A stretch of DNA of 42,512 nt from Burkholderiales bacterium (GCA_947377275.1 CANCFV010000020.1:1-42512); one strand, 5' to 3'; positions 26,301-34,870 are shown, counted from the first letter of the stretch. Translations and numbers: made by a program. The notes: a model not told the origin generated them from the letters alone.

Positions 26301-27178
26301 TCGTGGTGACCAACCAATGTGCCAGCTGCCACACCGGCGGCTACGCCAACGCCGATGGGCGACCTGGCAACCACATCCCCTACCAGTCGATCACGGCGAG
26401 CGCCGCGGCCAACTGCGACACCTGCCACAGGGGCAGCTTCAAGATCTGGAGCAACGGCCAGTTCCACGCCAACGTGACGGTGACGGGGCAATGCGCGTCT
26501 TGCCACACCGGCGGCTTCCTGGGCCCTGACCCCAAGCCGGGCAACCACATCCCTTACCAAAGCGTGATCGGATCGGCCAACGCAGGTTGCGAGACTTGCC
26601 ACAAGGGCGGCTTCAACTCGTGGGCCAGCGGCAAGTTCCACGCCAACGTCAACGTCACAGGTCAGTGCGCCACTTGCCACAACGGCTCCTACCTGGGGCC
26701 AGACAAGAAGCCCGGCAACCACATCCCCTACCAGAGCGTTGGCGCCTCGGTGAACGCTGGGTGCGAGACCTGTCACAAAGGCAGCTTCACCTCGTGGGCA
26801 ACGGGCAAGTTCCACAACAACGTGACGGTGACCACGCAGTGCAAGACCTGCCACATGGGTGGCTTCCTGGGCGCGACCATGAAGCCCACCAACCACATCC
26901 CTGAGTCGCAACTGCTCAACGGCACCAACATGGAATGCAATGCCTGCCACAAGAGCACGGCGGCCGGCGGCTTTGGCACCACGGTGATGGACCACAACAA
27001 CAGCCAGGGCAATGGCTCGGGCTATTGCTATGCCTGCCACCGGTCTGGCACGGCCTTCTTGGGCCCGATGGAGCGCAAGTCGCTCACCCACCGCAAGAGC
27101 ACCGGTGTTTTTGACTGCTCACAGTCTGGATGCCACCGCCCTGTGGGCAATGAAGGCACGACCTATCGCAGCTGGTGA
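23312..27178 (+). CDS. Giant 47-haem c-type cytochrome, surface type
   Basis: This 1288-residue exported multihaem cytochrome has a signal peptide (about 1-35, cleaved near ASAQG). It has 46 CxxCH sites by my count plus one CX4CH (CSQSGCH) near the C-terminus. The sequence between haems is rich in Asn, Thr, Ser and Gly (repeats such as KPGNHIP, SSFNHTQ, SNGKFH), unlike the charged 24-haem protein upstream. This fits an extracellular, wire-like role. Repeated NHIP and FNHT or VDHS His are candidate distal ligands. No lipobox is seen, so attachment to the cell surface must come from the porin or other proteins. The start is 23312 or 23339; neither has a clear ribosome site. The stop overlaps a GTG of the porin frame. 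It would exchange electrons with minerals or other cells; direction not deducible. Confidence 0.93.
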   Translation: MPTSDTRNRMLQLALSWLAMLMLVMAGWTPMQASAQGANPKFEHFKTGFPLSGSHTTTRCESCHINGVFKGTPRDCQTCHTTGSRFSRANATMPSNHIPVSVKQTCDSCHGTQAFSGVRFSHSTMTAGASCQSCHDGIHSPGKPSNHIPTRANCETCHTSSSWSSNARPDHSTFTTATDCVGCHNGGPASGKPSGHIPVSANCVSCHAVTSWKPTNFNHTQVNTSGQCATCHTGNNPPADGKHNKHIPTSGISGIASASCDSCHKGGFSAWSNGKFHANNAVSGQCATCHLNGANFDIVGKPNNSTHASVTGNCEKCHATGNSWAVSKVDHSQFNASTTCSSCHNGTGATGKPTTHVPTSVNCLSCHTTSAWKPSKWNHTQDTSTTCSTCHSNPYATSKPSNHIPVSSGCNSCHGTTSWKPSSFNHTQVSTTGQCATCHSGSNPPADSKPANHIPTTATVGVNNASCDTCHKGSLTSWATGKFHNNVTVVGQCAACHLTAQFGLTAKPNNNTHSGVTGNCEQCHKTSGWAGATVDHSKFTSATQCASCHNGTTATGKDNSHIPVTGNCTKCHSTSGWKPTSWNHTQESVTQCATCHNGVYSTTKPGNHIPVTAVCSTCHTTTSFKPSSFNHTQVSTAGQCATCHTGMNPPAGGKALSHIPTTATVGVANASCDTCHKGGFTGWNNGLFHNNVSVVGQCASCHMTNQYGLTSKPSNSTHSGVTGNCEQCHKTSGWAGATVDHSKFTSATQCASCHNGTTATGKDNNHIPVTGNCTKCHSTSRWTPTSWNHTQESVTQCATCHNGVYSLTKPGNHIPVTAVCSTCHTTASFKPSSFNHTQVNTSGQCATCHTGMNPPADGKPMNHVPTTTTVGVTNNSCDTCHKGSLTTWSTGKFHNNVTVIAQCASCHLTPQFGLTSKPNNATHSAISGNCEQCHKTSGWTGARVNHSTFNATTQCGTCHNGNGATGKPGNHVPTTANCISCHSTSVWTPANWTHTQIVVTNQCASCHTGGYANADGRPGNHIPYQSITASAAANCDTCHRGSFKIWSNGQFHANVTVTGQCASCHTGGFLGPDPKPGNHIPYQSVIGSANAGCETCHKGGFNSWASGKFHANVNVTGQCATCHNGSYLGPDKKPGNHIPYQSVGASVNAGCETCHKGSFTSWATGKFHNNVTVTTQCKTCHMGGFLGATMKPTNHIPESQLLNGTNMECNACHKSTAAGGFGTTVMDHNNSQGNGSGYCYACHRSGTAFLGPMERKSLTHRKSTGVFDCSQSGCHRPVGNEGTTYRSW
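23993..26340 (+). repeat. Tandem eight-haem repeats in the 47-haem cytochrome
   Basis: Corresponding haem codons (CATCHxGxNPPA) begin at 23993, 24614, 25229 and 25844. This gives units of 621, 615 and 615 nt (205-207 residues, eight haems each), then a partial fourth unit to about 26340. A shorter two-haem unit of about 60 residues (GGFLGPDxKPGNHIPYQS) follows to about 26900. Units two and three are nearly identical in DNA over about 190 bp. Confidence 0.9.
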
Positions 27179-27249
27179 GCCAGCCCCACTGCCCAACGCC
27201 ATCCGATCTGCCCCCTGAGCCTGCGGGCTCAGAACTCACCGCTTTGACC

Positions 27250-29715
27250 ATGACTGCACTGAACCGCCACTGGCTTCTCGCCCCCCTCTTGACGCTGTCG
27301 GCCTGGTCGGCCCACGCAGACATCATGGATGACATCGATGTGCGCCGCGAAGGCAACAACGCCGTGGTGTCGGTGCGCATGGCGGTGTCGGTCAACCTGC
27401 AGCGCTTCACCACATCGCGCAGCAGCGACCTGACACAGGCCTACTACCAAGTGCGCCGCAGCGACGTGGCCCCCGCATATGTGTCGGGCGAGCGCCGCGT
27501 GGTGCAGGCCGATGGCTTGCCCACCATCACCATCTCTGACGAGCCCGTACGCCCTGACTTGGTTCAGGACACGAACCGCCGCCTGATCATCTCGTTCGGC
27601 AAAAGCGTGAAGTTCAAGGTGCGCGCCGGCAAAGGCGAACGCGCCATCGAGGTCGTGCTCGAAGGGATGGGCGCTGCGGTCAAGTCCACCACCTTGTCCA
27701 AACCGCAGGCGCCGCTGCGGCCCGAGCAACGCTACGTCATCACCCTGACCCGCTCCAGCGACCCGAAGGTGGGCGTGGAGACTCCAGTGCCTCAGGCCCT
27801 GCAAAACATGCAGGTGTTCTCGGCACGGCGTGTGGTGGACGGCCAGCAGGTCTACGAAATGGACTTGGGCTACTTCGCCACCCTGGCCGAGGCCGAGACG
27901 GCCCTGAAACTGCTCGGGCGCTTCCCACAAGCGGTGATCGTCAAGCTGACACAAGAGGGCGACGCGCCAGCCCAAGCAGATCAAAGCGGCACACCCGGCC
28001 CCGCCATGGCCGACGACATGCTGCAACAGGCCCGCCAAGCCTACGAACAGCAACGACTGGACGACGCTGCCGCAACGCTGAACAAGCTGCTGGAGCTGCC
28101 GCCGTCGGCCACCACCGCCGAAGCGCAAGAACTGCTGGGCATGGTGCGCATCGCACAAGGCGAACCCGCCAAGGCCCAGGTCGAGTTCGACAGCTACTTG
28201 AAGCAGTTCCCCAGCGGTCCTGGCGCAGAGCGCGTTCGCGCGGCCCTGGCCGGTCTGCAGGCCCCCGACCTCAAGCTCAGCCCCACCCTGGAGGGCGCGA
28301 AGAAGCCCGAAGGGACGCCCACGGTCACGGGCTCGATCTCGCAGTACTACTACGGCGGCCAATCGACCCAAGAAAGCCAGGCCATTCGCGACACCGACGG
28401 CACCTTGCTCTCGGCCGCAGAAATTGAAAAGCGCCGCACCGCACCCATCAGCGGCACCGATCAAAAGCTGCTGTCCACCAACATGGACGCCACCTGGCGT
28501 TCGCGCAACGCCGAGCGCGACATCAAGCTCGTCGCCCGCAATCAATTCGACTACAACCTGCTCAGCGACGCCCAACTCAAAGGCAAAAGCCGCACACGCA
28601 ACCGCTTGACCGCGGCCTACATGGACTACCAATCGCTGACCAGCGGGTTTCGCTCGCGTCTGGGCCGCCAATCGGCCCAATGGGGTGGCGAAGGCCGTTA
28701 CGACGGTGGCCAGGTCAGCTACGTGTTCCGCCCGAAATGGAAGGCGTCGGCCGCCGTGGGCATGCCCACCGACAAACTGGCCGAGTCCAAACGCCAGTTC
28801 TATGGCGCCTCGCTGGACGCCGATGCCCTCACGCCCAACATCGGCGCCTCGGTGTTCGTGATGCAGCGCATGATCGATGGCGAGACCGACCGCCGTGCCG
28901 CCGGCCTGGACCTGCGCTACTTCTCGCAAAGTGGCTCCATCATGGCTTCGACCGACTACGACGTCATGTTCCGCAAACTCAACGTGGCCAGCGTGCAAGG
29001 CCTCTACCTGGGCGAGAGCAACACCACCGTCAACGTGCTGGTCGAGCGCCGCAGCCTCGCACAAGCCTCGCTGGGCCAGACCCTGTTCTTCCAGTTCGCC
29101 GACCTGCAGACCGCGGGCATCCAGCCACAAACCGTGCAGGACCTCAAGCGCAACAACTACACCGTGGCGCAACTGCGCGAGCTGGTCCGCAAGAACACCA
29201 CCTATGCCGATCACGCCATGACCTCGGTGACCACCCCCATCACCGCGCAATGGCAGATGGGCCTGGACCTGCACCTCAACCGCACCGGGGCCATCGCGCC
29301 CAACCCGGTCCTGCCCAATGGGCAACCGGCCAGCGGCTTGCAACGCACGGTGGGCCTGCAAGCCATCGGCACCAACCTCTACTCGGCGCGCGACACCAGC
29401 GTGCTCTCGGGCTCGTACACCAACAGCACCTCGTTCACCCTGCGCCAGATGTCGTACAACAACTTGACGACCGTGACAGAAGATTGGCAACTCGAACCCT
29501 CGGTGCGCTGGCAGTTGGGCCTCTCGAAAGACCCCATCACCAGCCTGACGACCAAGACCACGGCGTGGGGACCCGGTTTGAAGGCATCATTCAAGCCTCG
29601 CCCGGCGGTGACGCTGGAATCCAATCTGAACGTGGATTACACCAAGACGGTGGGCACCAACCAAGATCGCAGCACGCGTTACACCTACTTCCTTGGCTAC
29701 CGATACGACTATTGA
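27250..29715 (+). CDS. Outer-membrane porin of a porin-cytochrome conduit
   Basis: This exported protein of about 821 residues starts with a signal peptide (MTALNRHW...WSAHAD). Its N-terminal part (to about 190) looks like a short beta-domain pair with an AMIN-like flavour. Next is an SPOR-like segment (YEMDLGYFATLAEAETAL, about 215-245). TPR-like helices follow (about 255-335, QARQAYEQQRLDDAAATLNK). The C-terminal half or more (about 350-821) has alternating hydrophobic beta-strand texture and ends YFLGYRYDY, with the terminal aromatic of outer-membrane barrels. It most likely forms the outer-membrane sheath through which the two multihaem cytochromes meet. The ATG at 27250 is preferred over GTG at 27175, which overlaps the cytochrome stop, because it gives a good signal peptide. 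Its 3' end overlaps ccmA by 23 bp. Confidence 0.82.
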   Translation: MTALNRHWLLAPLLTLSAWSAHADIMDDIDVRREGNNAVVSVRMAVSVNLQRFTTSRSSDLTQAYYQVRRSDVAPAYVSGERRVVQADGLPTITISDEPVRPDLVQDTNRRLIISFGKSVKFKVRAGKGERAIEVVLEGMGAAVKSTTLSKPQAPLRPEQRYVITLTRSSDPKVGVETPVPQALQNMQVFSARRVVDGQQVYEMDLGYFATLAEAETALKLLGRFPQAVIVKLTQEGDAPAQADQSGTPGPAMADDMLQQARQAYEQQRLDDAAATLNKLLELPPSATTAEAQELLGMVRIAQGEPAKAQVEFDSYLKQFPSGPGAERVRAALAGLQAPDLKLSPTLEGAKKPEGTPTVTGSISQYYYGGQSTQESQAIRDTDGTLLSAAEIEKRRTAPISGTDQKLLSTNMDATWRSRNAERDIKLVARNQFDYNLLSDAQLKGKSRTRNRLTAAYMDYQSLTSGFRSRLGRQSAQWGGEGRYDGGQVSYVFRPKWKASAAVGMPTDKLAESKRQFYGASLDADALTPNIGASVFVMQRMIDGETDRRAAGLDLRYFSQSGSIMASTDYDVMFRKLNVASVQGLYLGESNTTVNVLVERRSLAQASLGQTLFFQFADLQTAGIQPQTVQDLKRNNYTVAQLRELVRKNTTYADHAMTSVTTPITAQWQMGLDLHLNRTGAIAPNPVLPNGQPASGLQRTVGLQAIGTNLYSARDTSVLSGSYTNSTSFTLRQMSYNNLTTVTEDWQLEPSVRWQLGLSKDPITSLTTKTTAWGPGLKASFKPRPAVTLESNLNVDYTKTVGTNQDRSTRYTYFLGYRYDY

Positions 29716-30319
29716 TGCAAGCCCCTCGCTGCTGTCGGCACAGGATCTGGCCTGTCGGCGCGGTGACCGCCTGCTGTTCGAGCACCTGGACCTGAGCCTC
29801 AGCCCCGGTGAGGCGGTGTGGGTGCGAGGCCCCAACGGACGGGGCAAGACCAGCCTGCTGCGCCTGCTGGCGGGCTTGTCTCAGCCTGCGGGCGGCCAGA
29901 TCCAGCGCTGCGCCCCACTCCTGTACCTGGGGCACCAGCACGCCCTCAAAGACGACCTGACGGCCAGCGAGGCCCTGACTTTTTTGCTGCGACTGCACGG
30001 CCTGCACACCAGCGACGCCGCCGTCACCGAGGCCTTGGCCCGCTTGGGCGTCAAAGGCCGCCGCTCGGCCCTGGTGCGCACCCTGTCCCAGGGGCAGCGC
30101 CGCCGCGTGGCCCTGGCGCGCCTGGCCTTGTCGCCCCCTGCTTCGGTCTGGATATTGGACGAACCCTTTGACGCGCTGGACGACCAGGGCATCGGCACCT
30201 TGAACGAGATGATCGAATCCCACCGGCAATCGGGCGGCGCCGTCGTGCTGACCAGCCACCAGGACGTGCACCTGCCGCGCCTGACCACCCGCCAACTGGG
30301 CGGACAGAACGGGGGTTGA
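29693..30319 (+). CDS. ccmA: Haem exporter ATP-binding subunit CcmA
   Basis: CcmA is the ATPase of the CcmABCD complex that releases haem-loaded CcmE in System I cytochrome c maturation. Walker A is GPNGRGKTS, the signature is LSQGQRRRVALARL, Walker B is VWILDEPFDALD, and an H-loop TSHQD is present. Length 208 residues. The best start is TTG at 29693, inside the porin gene (23-bp overlap), because no other in-frame start precedes the conserved part. The overlap suggests translational coupling to the cytochrome conduit. It is the first of nine ccm genes in the order A to I. Confidence 0.93.
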   Translation: MATDTTIDASPSLLSAQDLACRRGDRLLFEHLDLSLSPGEAVWVRGPNGRGKTSLLRLLAGLSQPAGGQIQRCAPLLYLGHQHALKDDLTASEALTFLLRLHGLHTSDAAVTEALARLGVKGRRSALVRTLSQGQRRRVALARLALSPPASVWILDEPFDALDDQGIGTLNEMIESHRQSGGAVVLTSHQDVHLPRLTTRQLGGQNGG

Positions 30320-30324
30320 AGCAG

Positions 30325-30981
30325 ATGTGGGCCTTGATCGCACGCGATTGCCAACTCGCCGCTCGCCGTCGGGTCGATGCACTGTTGCCGCTGGTGTTCT
30401 TCATCGTTGCCGCCAGTTTGTTTCCCTTGGGCGTGGGGCCAGAAGCGCAGATGTTGCGTACCATGGCGCCCGGGGTCGTTTGGGTGTGTGCCTTGCTGGC
30501 CGCTTTGCTGTCGCTCAACGGCCTGTTCAGCACCGATTTTTCGGATGGCAGCTTGGAGCAGATGCTGCTGTGCGGGCAGCCGCTGGCCGGCTTGGCTCTG
30601 GGCAAGGCGATCGCGCACTGGCTGATCAACGGCTTGCCGCTGGTGCTGGCCTCGCCGCTGCTGGGTGTGTTGTTTGACATGCCTGGCCGTGAGCTGGGGG
30701 TGCTGGTGCTGAGCCTCTTGCTGGGCACCCCCGTGCTCAGCCTGCTTGGGGGTGTGGGTGCCGCCTTGACGCTGGGCCTGCGCAGCGGTGGCATGCTGAT
30801 CGTGTTGCTGGTTTTGCCCCTGGCCATGCCGGTGCTGATTTTTGGCGCGGGTGCGGTCGGTGCGGTCAGCGCGGGCCTGTCGCCGCAGGGGCACCTGTCG
30901 CTGCTGGGCGCCTTGTTTTTGCTGACCTTGTTGGGCGCGCCCTGGGCCACGGCCGCTGCCCTGAAAATTGCGCTGGACTGA
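30325..30981 (+). CDS. ccmB: Haem exporter permease subunit CcmB
   Basis: CcmB is the membrane subunit of CcmABCD, with about six hydrophobic segments in 218 residues. LNGLFSTDFSDGSLEQMLL and the C-terminal APWATAAALKIAL are typical of CcmB. ATG at 30325 is preferred; an in-frame TTG at 30316 overlapping the ccmA stop is also possible. A GGGGG run precedes it. It is separated from ccmC by 3 bp. Confidence 0.94.
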   Translation: MWALIARDCQLAARRRVDALLPLVFFIVAASLFPLGVGPEAQMLRTMAPGVVWVCALLAALLSLNGLFSTDFSDGSLEQMLLCGQPLAGLALGKAIAHWLINGLPLVLASPLLGVLFDMPGRELGVLVLSLLLGTPVLSLLGGVGAALTLGLRSGGMLIVLLVLPLAMPVLIFGAGAVGAVSAGLSPQGHLSLLGALFLLTLLGAPWATAAALKIALD

Positions 30982-30984
30982 ACG

Positions 30985-31722
30985 ATGTCTCGATTGACCT
31001 GGACCACCTTTGCTGCCCCCTCGCGCTTTGAGTCGCTCAGCGCGGCCCTCACGCCATGGCTGTGGCTGGTCTGCCTGATCACCACGCTGGCGGGCTTGTA
31101 CGTGGGCTTCATCCTGGCGCCCTCTGACTTTCAGCAAGGCCAGTCTTACCGCATCATCTTCATCCACGTGCCGGCGGCCTGGATGTCGATGGTGCTTTAC
31201 CTGGCCATGGCCTTTTGGGCCGGTGTGGGCTGGGCCTTCAATGTGCGGCTGGCCTCGATGCTGGCGCGGGCCATCGCCCCCACCGGCGCCCTGTTCACCT
31301 TCCTGGCGCTGTGGACCGGCGCCCTGTGGGGCAAGCCCACCTGGGGCACCTGGTGGGTGTGGGACGCCCGCCTGACGTCTGAGTTGATCTTGCTGTTCTT
31401 GTACCTCGGCTACATCGCCCTGGTTGAGGCCATCGACGACCCCCGCCGTGGCGACCACGCAGGCGCCCTGCTGGCCCTGGTCGGCGCCGTCAACGTGCCC
31501 ATCATCTACTTCTCGGTGAAGTGGTGGAACACGCTGCACCAAGGCTCATCGATCAGCATGACCGCTGCGCCCAAAATGGCGTCGATCATGCTCACATCGA
31601 TGTTGTTGATGACCGTGGCCTTCTGGGCCTACGCCTTTGCCGTGGTGTTAAGCCGTACCCGCGCCATCGTCATGGAACGCGAACGTGGCGCCAAATGGCT
31701 CAACGACCTGACCGCAGCCTAG
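30985..31722 (+). CDS. ccmC: Haem handling protein CcmC
   Basis: CcmC is an inner-membrane protein that presents haem to the chaperone CcmE. The 245-residue protein has six hydrophobic segments and the tryptophan-rich WWD-type motif WGTWWVWDARLTSELIL. His in FIHVPAAW and in NTLHQGSS are the expected haem ligands on the periplasmic side. It follows ccmB by 3 bp and precedes ccmD by 11 bp. Confidence 0.96.
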   Translation: MSRLTWTTFAAPSRFESLSAALTPWLWLVCLITTLAGLYVGFILAPSDFQQGQSYRIIFIHVPAAWMSMVLYLAMAFWAGVGWAFNVRLASMLARAIAPTGALFTFLALWTGALWGKPTWGTWWVWDARLTSELILLFLYLGYIALVEAIDDPRRGDHAGALLALVGAVNVPIIYFSVKWWNTLHQGSSISMTAAPKMASIMLTSMLLMTVAFWAYAFAVVLSRTRAIVMERERGAKWLNDLTAA

Positions 31723-31733
31723 GAGTGAGCGCA

Positions 31734-31901
31734 ATGCAATGGAAAAGCCTGTCTGACTTCATCGCCATGGATGGCTACGGCCTGTACATCTGGGGCTCGT
31801 ATGGCGTGACCCTTGCCTTCATGCTGGCCGAGCCCCTGCTGGTCGCGCGTCGCCGCCGCCAGGCCTGGGCCCAAGCCGCCACCCCTCAAGAGGAATCCTG
31901 A
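31734..31901 (+). CDS. ccmD: Haem exporter small subunit CcmD
   Basis: This 55-residue single-span membrane protein (about 17-34, [19 protein letters not shown]) is followed by an Arg-rich cytoplasmic end. CcmD joins CcmA, B and C and helps release haem-loaded CcmE. The ATG at 31734 has GGAG 10-13 bases upstream (beginning at the end of ccmC), and the stop is one base before the ccmE ATG. The size, topology and place in the operon support the call, since the sequence itself is poorly conserved. Confidence 0.9.
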   Translation: MQWKSLSDFIAMDGYGLYIWGSYGVTLAFMLAEPLLVARRRRQAWAQAATPQEES

Positions 31902-31902
31902 C

Positions 31903-32364
31903 ATGACCCCGCGTCAAAAGCGTGTCGCCCTGATCGTGGGCGGCCTGGTGTTGGTGGGTGGCGCGGCCGCGCTCGTCCTCAATGCCTTCCAGAGCAACCT
32001 GGTGTTTTTCTACACCCCCACGCAAATCGTGGCCAAAGAAGTCCCGCTCGACCGCACCTTCCGCCTCGGTGGCATGGTGGTGAAAGACTCGGTCGTGCGC
32101 GAGGGCGTTCAGGTGCGCTTCAGCGTGACCGATACATTGCGCACGGTGCCCGTTCGCTACGACGGCATCCTGCCCGACCTCTTCAAAGAGGGCAAAGGCG
32201 TGGTCGCACAGGGCAAGTTGGGTGAAGACGGCGTGTTCAAGGCCGCCGAGGTGCTGGCCAAGCACGACGAAAACTACATGCCCCCCGAGGCCGCCGAAGC
32301 CCTGAAACGCGCCGGTGAAGCCAACGCACGCATCGAGGCCCAACAGGCCAAGGAGAAAAAATGA
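31903..32364 (+). CDS. ccmE: Periplasmic haem chaperone CcmE
   Basis: CcmE is a membrane-anchored chaperone that binds haem covalently and hands it to apocytochromes through CcmF/H. The haem-binding His is His121 in KHDENYMP, with Tyr125 as expected. A single N-terminal anchor (about 8-28) is followed by a beta-barrel domain. Length 153 residues. Its stop overlaps the ccmF ATG by 4 bp (ATGA). Confidence 0.96.
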   Translation: MTPRQKRVALIVGGLVLVGGAAALVLNAFQSNLVFFYTPTQIVAKEVPLDRTFRLGGMVVKDSVVREGVQVRFSVTDTLRTVPVRYDGILPDLFKEGKGVVAQGKLGEDGVFKAAEVLAKHDENYMPPEAAEALKRAGEANARIEAQQAKEKK

Positions 32365-34349
32365 TCCCCGAACTCGGTCAGCTCGCGCTGGTTCTGGCGC
32401 TGGCCTTGTCCATCTTGCTGTCGGTCGTGCCCATCTGGGGCGCGCACCGCAACCATGCTGGCCAGATGGCCGTGGCCAGGCCCCTGGCCCGCTGGCTGTT
32501 CGTGGCGGTGGGGCTGGCATTTGTGGCCTTGGCCACCTCCTTCGTTCGCAACGATTTTTCGGTGCTGTACGTGGCCACCAACTCCAACAGCGCGCTGCCC
32601 CTGGCTTACCGCTTTGCCGGCGTGTGGGGCGGGCACGAAGGCTCGCTGCTGCTGTGGGTCATGATGCTGTGCGTGTGGATGCTGGCCGTCAGTGAGTTCA
32701 GCAAGTCACTGCCGCAGGCCGTGGTGGCCCGCACGCTGGCGGTCATGGGCATGATCACCTTCGGCTTTTTGCTGTTCATGCTGGCCACGTCCAACCCCTT
32801 TGACCGCCTGCTGCCCATGGCGATCGACGGGCAAGACCTCAACCCCCTGCTGCAAGACCCGGGCATGGTGATCCACCCGCCCATGCTGTACATGGGCTAT
32901 GTGGGCTTCTCGGTGGCGTTTGCCTTCTCGATCGCGGCCTTGTTGGGCGGCCAACTCGATGCCCAGTGGGCCCGCTGGACCCGCCCCTGGACAACCGCAG
33001 CCTGGGTGTGCCTGACGATCGGCATCATGCTGGGCAGCGCCTGGGCTTATTACGAGTTGGGCTGGGGTGGCTGGTGGTTCTGGGACCCGGTCGAAAACGC
33101 GTCCTTCATGCCCTGGCTGGTCGGCACGGCCCTGATCCACTCGCTGGCCGTGACCGAAAAGCGCGGCAGCTTCAAGTCGTGGACCGTGCTGCTCGCCATC
33201 GTGGCCTTCTCGCTGTCGCTGCTGGGCACCTTCTTGGTCCGCTCGGGCGTGCTGTCGTCGGTGCATGCTTTTGCATCCGACCCCAGCCGTGGCCTGTTCA
33301 TCCTGGCCTTCCTGGTCGTGGTGGTGGGTGCGTCTTTGATGCTGTACGCCTGGCGCGCGCCCAGCGTGGGCATGGGTCAGCGTTTCGCGGTGCTGTCCAA
33401 AGAGTCCATGCTGCTGGCCAACAACGTGCTGCTGGTCGTGGCCACGGCCTCGGTGTTGCTGGGCACGCTGTACCCGCTGTTCCTGGATGCCCTGGGCATG
33501 GGCAAGATTTCGGTCGGCCCGCCTTACTTCGACGCGGTGTTTGTGCCCCTGATGGCCCCCTTGGTCTTCCTGATGGGCGTGGGCCCCTTGGCGCGCTGGA
33601 AGCAAGCCGAGCTGCCCGACCTCGTCACCCGCCTGAAATGGGCTGTGGTGGTGTCGGTGCTGGCCGCCCTGGCCACGGGCTGGTTGGCCGGCCGCATCAA
33701 GTTCATGACCACCGTCGGCCTGTGGATGGCCTTCTGGATCGCGTCCAGCGTGGCCATGGACTGGTGGACCAAGGTCAAGCCAGCATCGGGGCAATGGGGT
33801 GAGCTGCCGGGCAACATCGGGCGCCTGCCCCGCGCCATGGCCGGCATGATGCTGGCCCACTTGGGCGTGGCCGCTTTTGCCTTTGGCGTGAGCATGGTCG
33901 GCACCTACCAGACCGAACTCGATGTGAAGATGAACATCGGCGAGACCACCACGGTGGGCGGCCATGTCTTCAAACTGCAGGGCGTTCGCGAAGTGCAAGG
34001 CCCCAACTACGTGGCCGCGCGTGGCGAGGTGCTGGTGACCCTGAACGGCAAAACGGTCACCACACTGCACCCTGAAAAGCGCATTTACCGCGTGCAAAGC
34101 AACCCCATGACCGAAGCGGCGATTGATGCTGGCATCACCCGCGACCTCTACGTCTCGATGGGCGAGCAGGTTGAGGGCGGCGCCTGGATCATCCGCGTTT
34201 ATCACAAGCCCTTCGTGAACTGGATCTGGGGCGGCTGTCTGATCATGGCGCTGGGTGGTGTCCTGGCCGCCAGCGACCGCCGCTACCGCGCCAAACAAGA
34301 CAAAACCGCCACACAAGGCACCCTGGACGGGAACAAGGCATTGGCATGA
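32361..34349 (+). CDS. ccmF: Cytochrome c haem lyase subunit CcmF
   Basis: CcmF is a large inner-membrane protein (662 residues, about 13-15 hydrophobic segments) that joins haem from CcmE to CxxCH motifs together with CcmH/CcmI. The tryptophan-rich motif [19 protein letters not shown] is clear. His-bearing loops include [10 protein letters not shown] and, earlier, WGGHEGSLL. The length is normal for the family. The start overlaps ccmE by 4 bp and the end overlaps ccmG by 4 bp, so the genes are translationally coupled. It has to serve unusually haem-rich substrates in this organism. Confidence 0.97.
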   Translation: MIPELGQLALVLALALSILLSVVPIWGAHRNHAGQMAVARPLARWLFVAVGLAFVALATSFVRNDFSVLYVATNSNSALPLAYRFAGVWGGHEGSLLLWVMMLCVWMLAVSEFSKSLPQAVVARTLAVMGMITFGFLLFMLATSNPFDRLLPMAIDGQDLNPLLQDPGMVIHPPMLYMGYVGFSVAFAFSIAALLGGQLDAQWARWTRPWTTAAWVCLTIGIMLGSAWAYYELGWGGWWFWDPVENASFMPWLVGTALIHSLAVTEKRGSFKSWTVLLAIVAFSLSLLGTFLVRSGVLSSVHAFASDPSRGLFILAFLVVVVGASLMLYAWRAPSVGMGQRFAVLSKESMLLANNVLLVVATASVLLGTLYPLFLDALGMGKISVGPPYFDAVFVPLMAPLVFLMGVGPLARWKQAELPDLVTRLKWAVVVSVLAALATGWLAGRIKFMTTVGLWMAFWIASSVAMDWWTKVKPASGQWGELPGNIGRLPRAMAGMMLAHLGVAAFAFGVSMVGTYQTELDVKMNIGETTTVGGHVFKLQGVREVQGPNYVAARGEVLVTLNGKTVTTLHPEKRIYRVQSNPMTEAAIDAGITRDLYVSMGEQVEGGAWIIRVYHKPFVNWIWGGCLIMALGGVLAASDRRYRAKQDKTATQGTLDGNKALA

Positions 34350-34870
34350 AGCGTTTCCTTTTGCCCTTGGGCATCTTTCTGGCACTGGCCGTGTTCCTGG
34401 GCATGGGGCTCAAGCTCGACCCGCATGAAGTGCCTTCGCCGCTGATCAACAAACCGGCACCCGATTTCGCGCTTCCCACGCTGCACGAGCCCGGCCAGAC
34501 TTTGCGCAAGCAAGACATGCTGGGCAAGGTCTGGCTGCTCAACGTGTGGGCATCGTGGTGCGGTGCCTGCCGCCAAGAACACCCGGTGCTGGTCGACTTC
34601 GCGCAGCGCCAGTCAACGCCCGTTTACGGCCTGAATTACAAGGACGAACGCGCCGACGGCCTGGCCTGGCTGCAATCGGGCGGCAACCCCTATGCGGCCT
34701 CGCTCTTTGACCACGAAGGTCGCACTGGCATCGACTACGGCGTGTACGGCGTGCCCGAGACCTTCGTCATCGACAAGGCAGGCGTGATCCGCTACAAGCA
34801 CATCGGCCCGATCACCCCTGACGTGCTGCAACAAAAAATCGAACCGCTGCTGAGGCAACTCAATGGTTGA
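34346..34870 (+). CDS. ccmG: Thiol:disulfide oxidoreductase CcmG (DsbE)
   Basis: CcmG is a membrane-tethered periplasmic thioredoxin-like protein that reduces apocytochrome or CcmH Cys so haem can be attached. The redox site is WCGAC at Cys72/Cys75, preceded by the CcmG-type VWLLNVWAS. GVYGVPETFVID provides the cis-Pro loop. One N-terminal membrane helix; 174 residues. It receives electrons from DsbD (gene at 7086-8798). Its stop overlaps the ccmH start by 8 bp. Confidence 0.96.
   Translation: MKRFLLPLGIFLALAVFLGMGLKLDPHEVPSPLINKPAPDFALPTLHEPGQTLRKQDMLGKVWLLNVWASWCGACRQEHPVLVDFAQRQSTPVYGLNYKDERADGLAWLQSGGNPYAASLFDHEGRTGIDYGVYGVPETFVIDKAGVIRYKHIGPITPDVLQQKIEPLLRQLNG

Noticed and set aside
23993-26340. 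Regular repeats suggestive of a CRISPR array or satellite
   Set aside because: The period is 615 nt, fully coding, and each unit carries eight haem motifs. There are no short repeats with unique spacers.
25112-27091. Long open frame (659 codons) on the strand opposite the 47-haem cytochrome
   Set aside because: It is the antisense of a repetitive GC-rich gene. Its translation has no domain and mirrors the haem repeats. The sense frame is unambiguous from 46 CxxCH sites.
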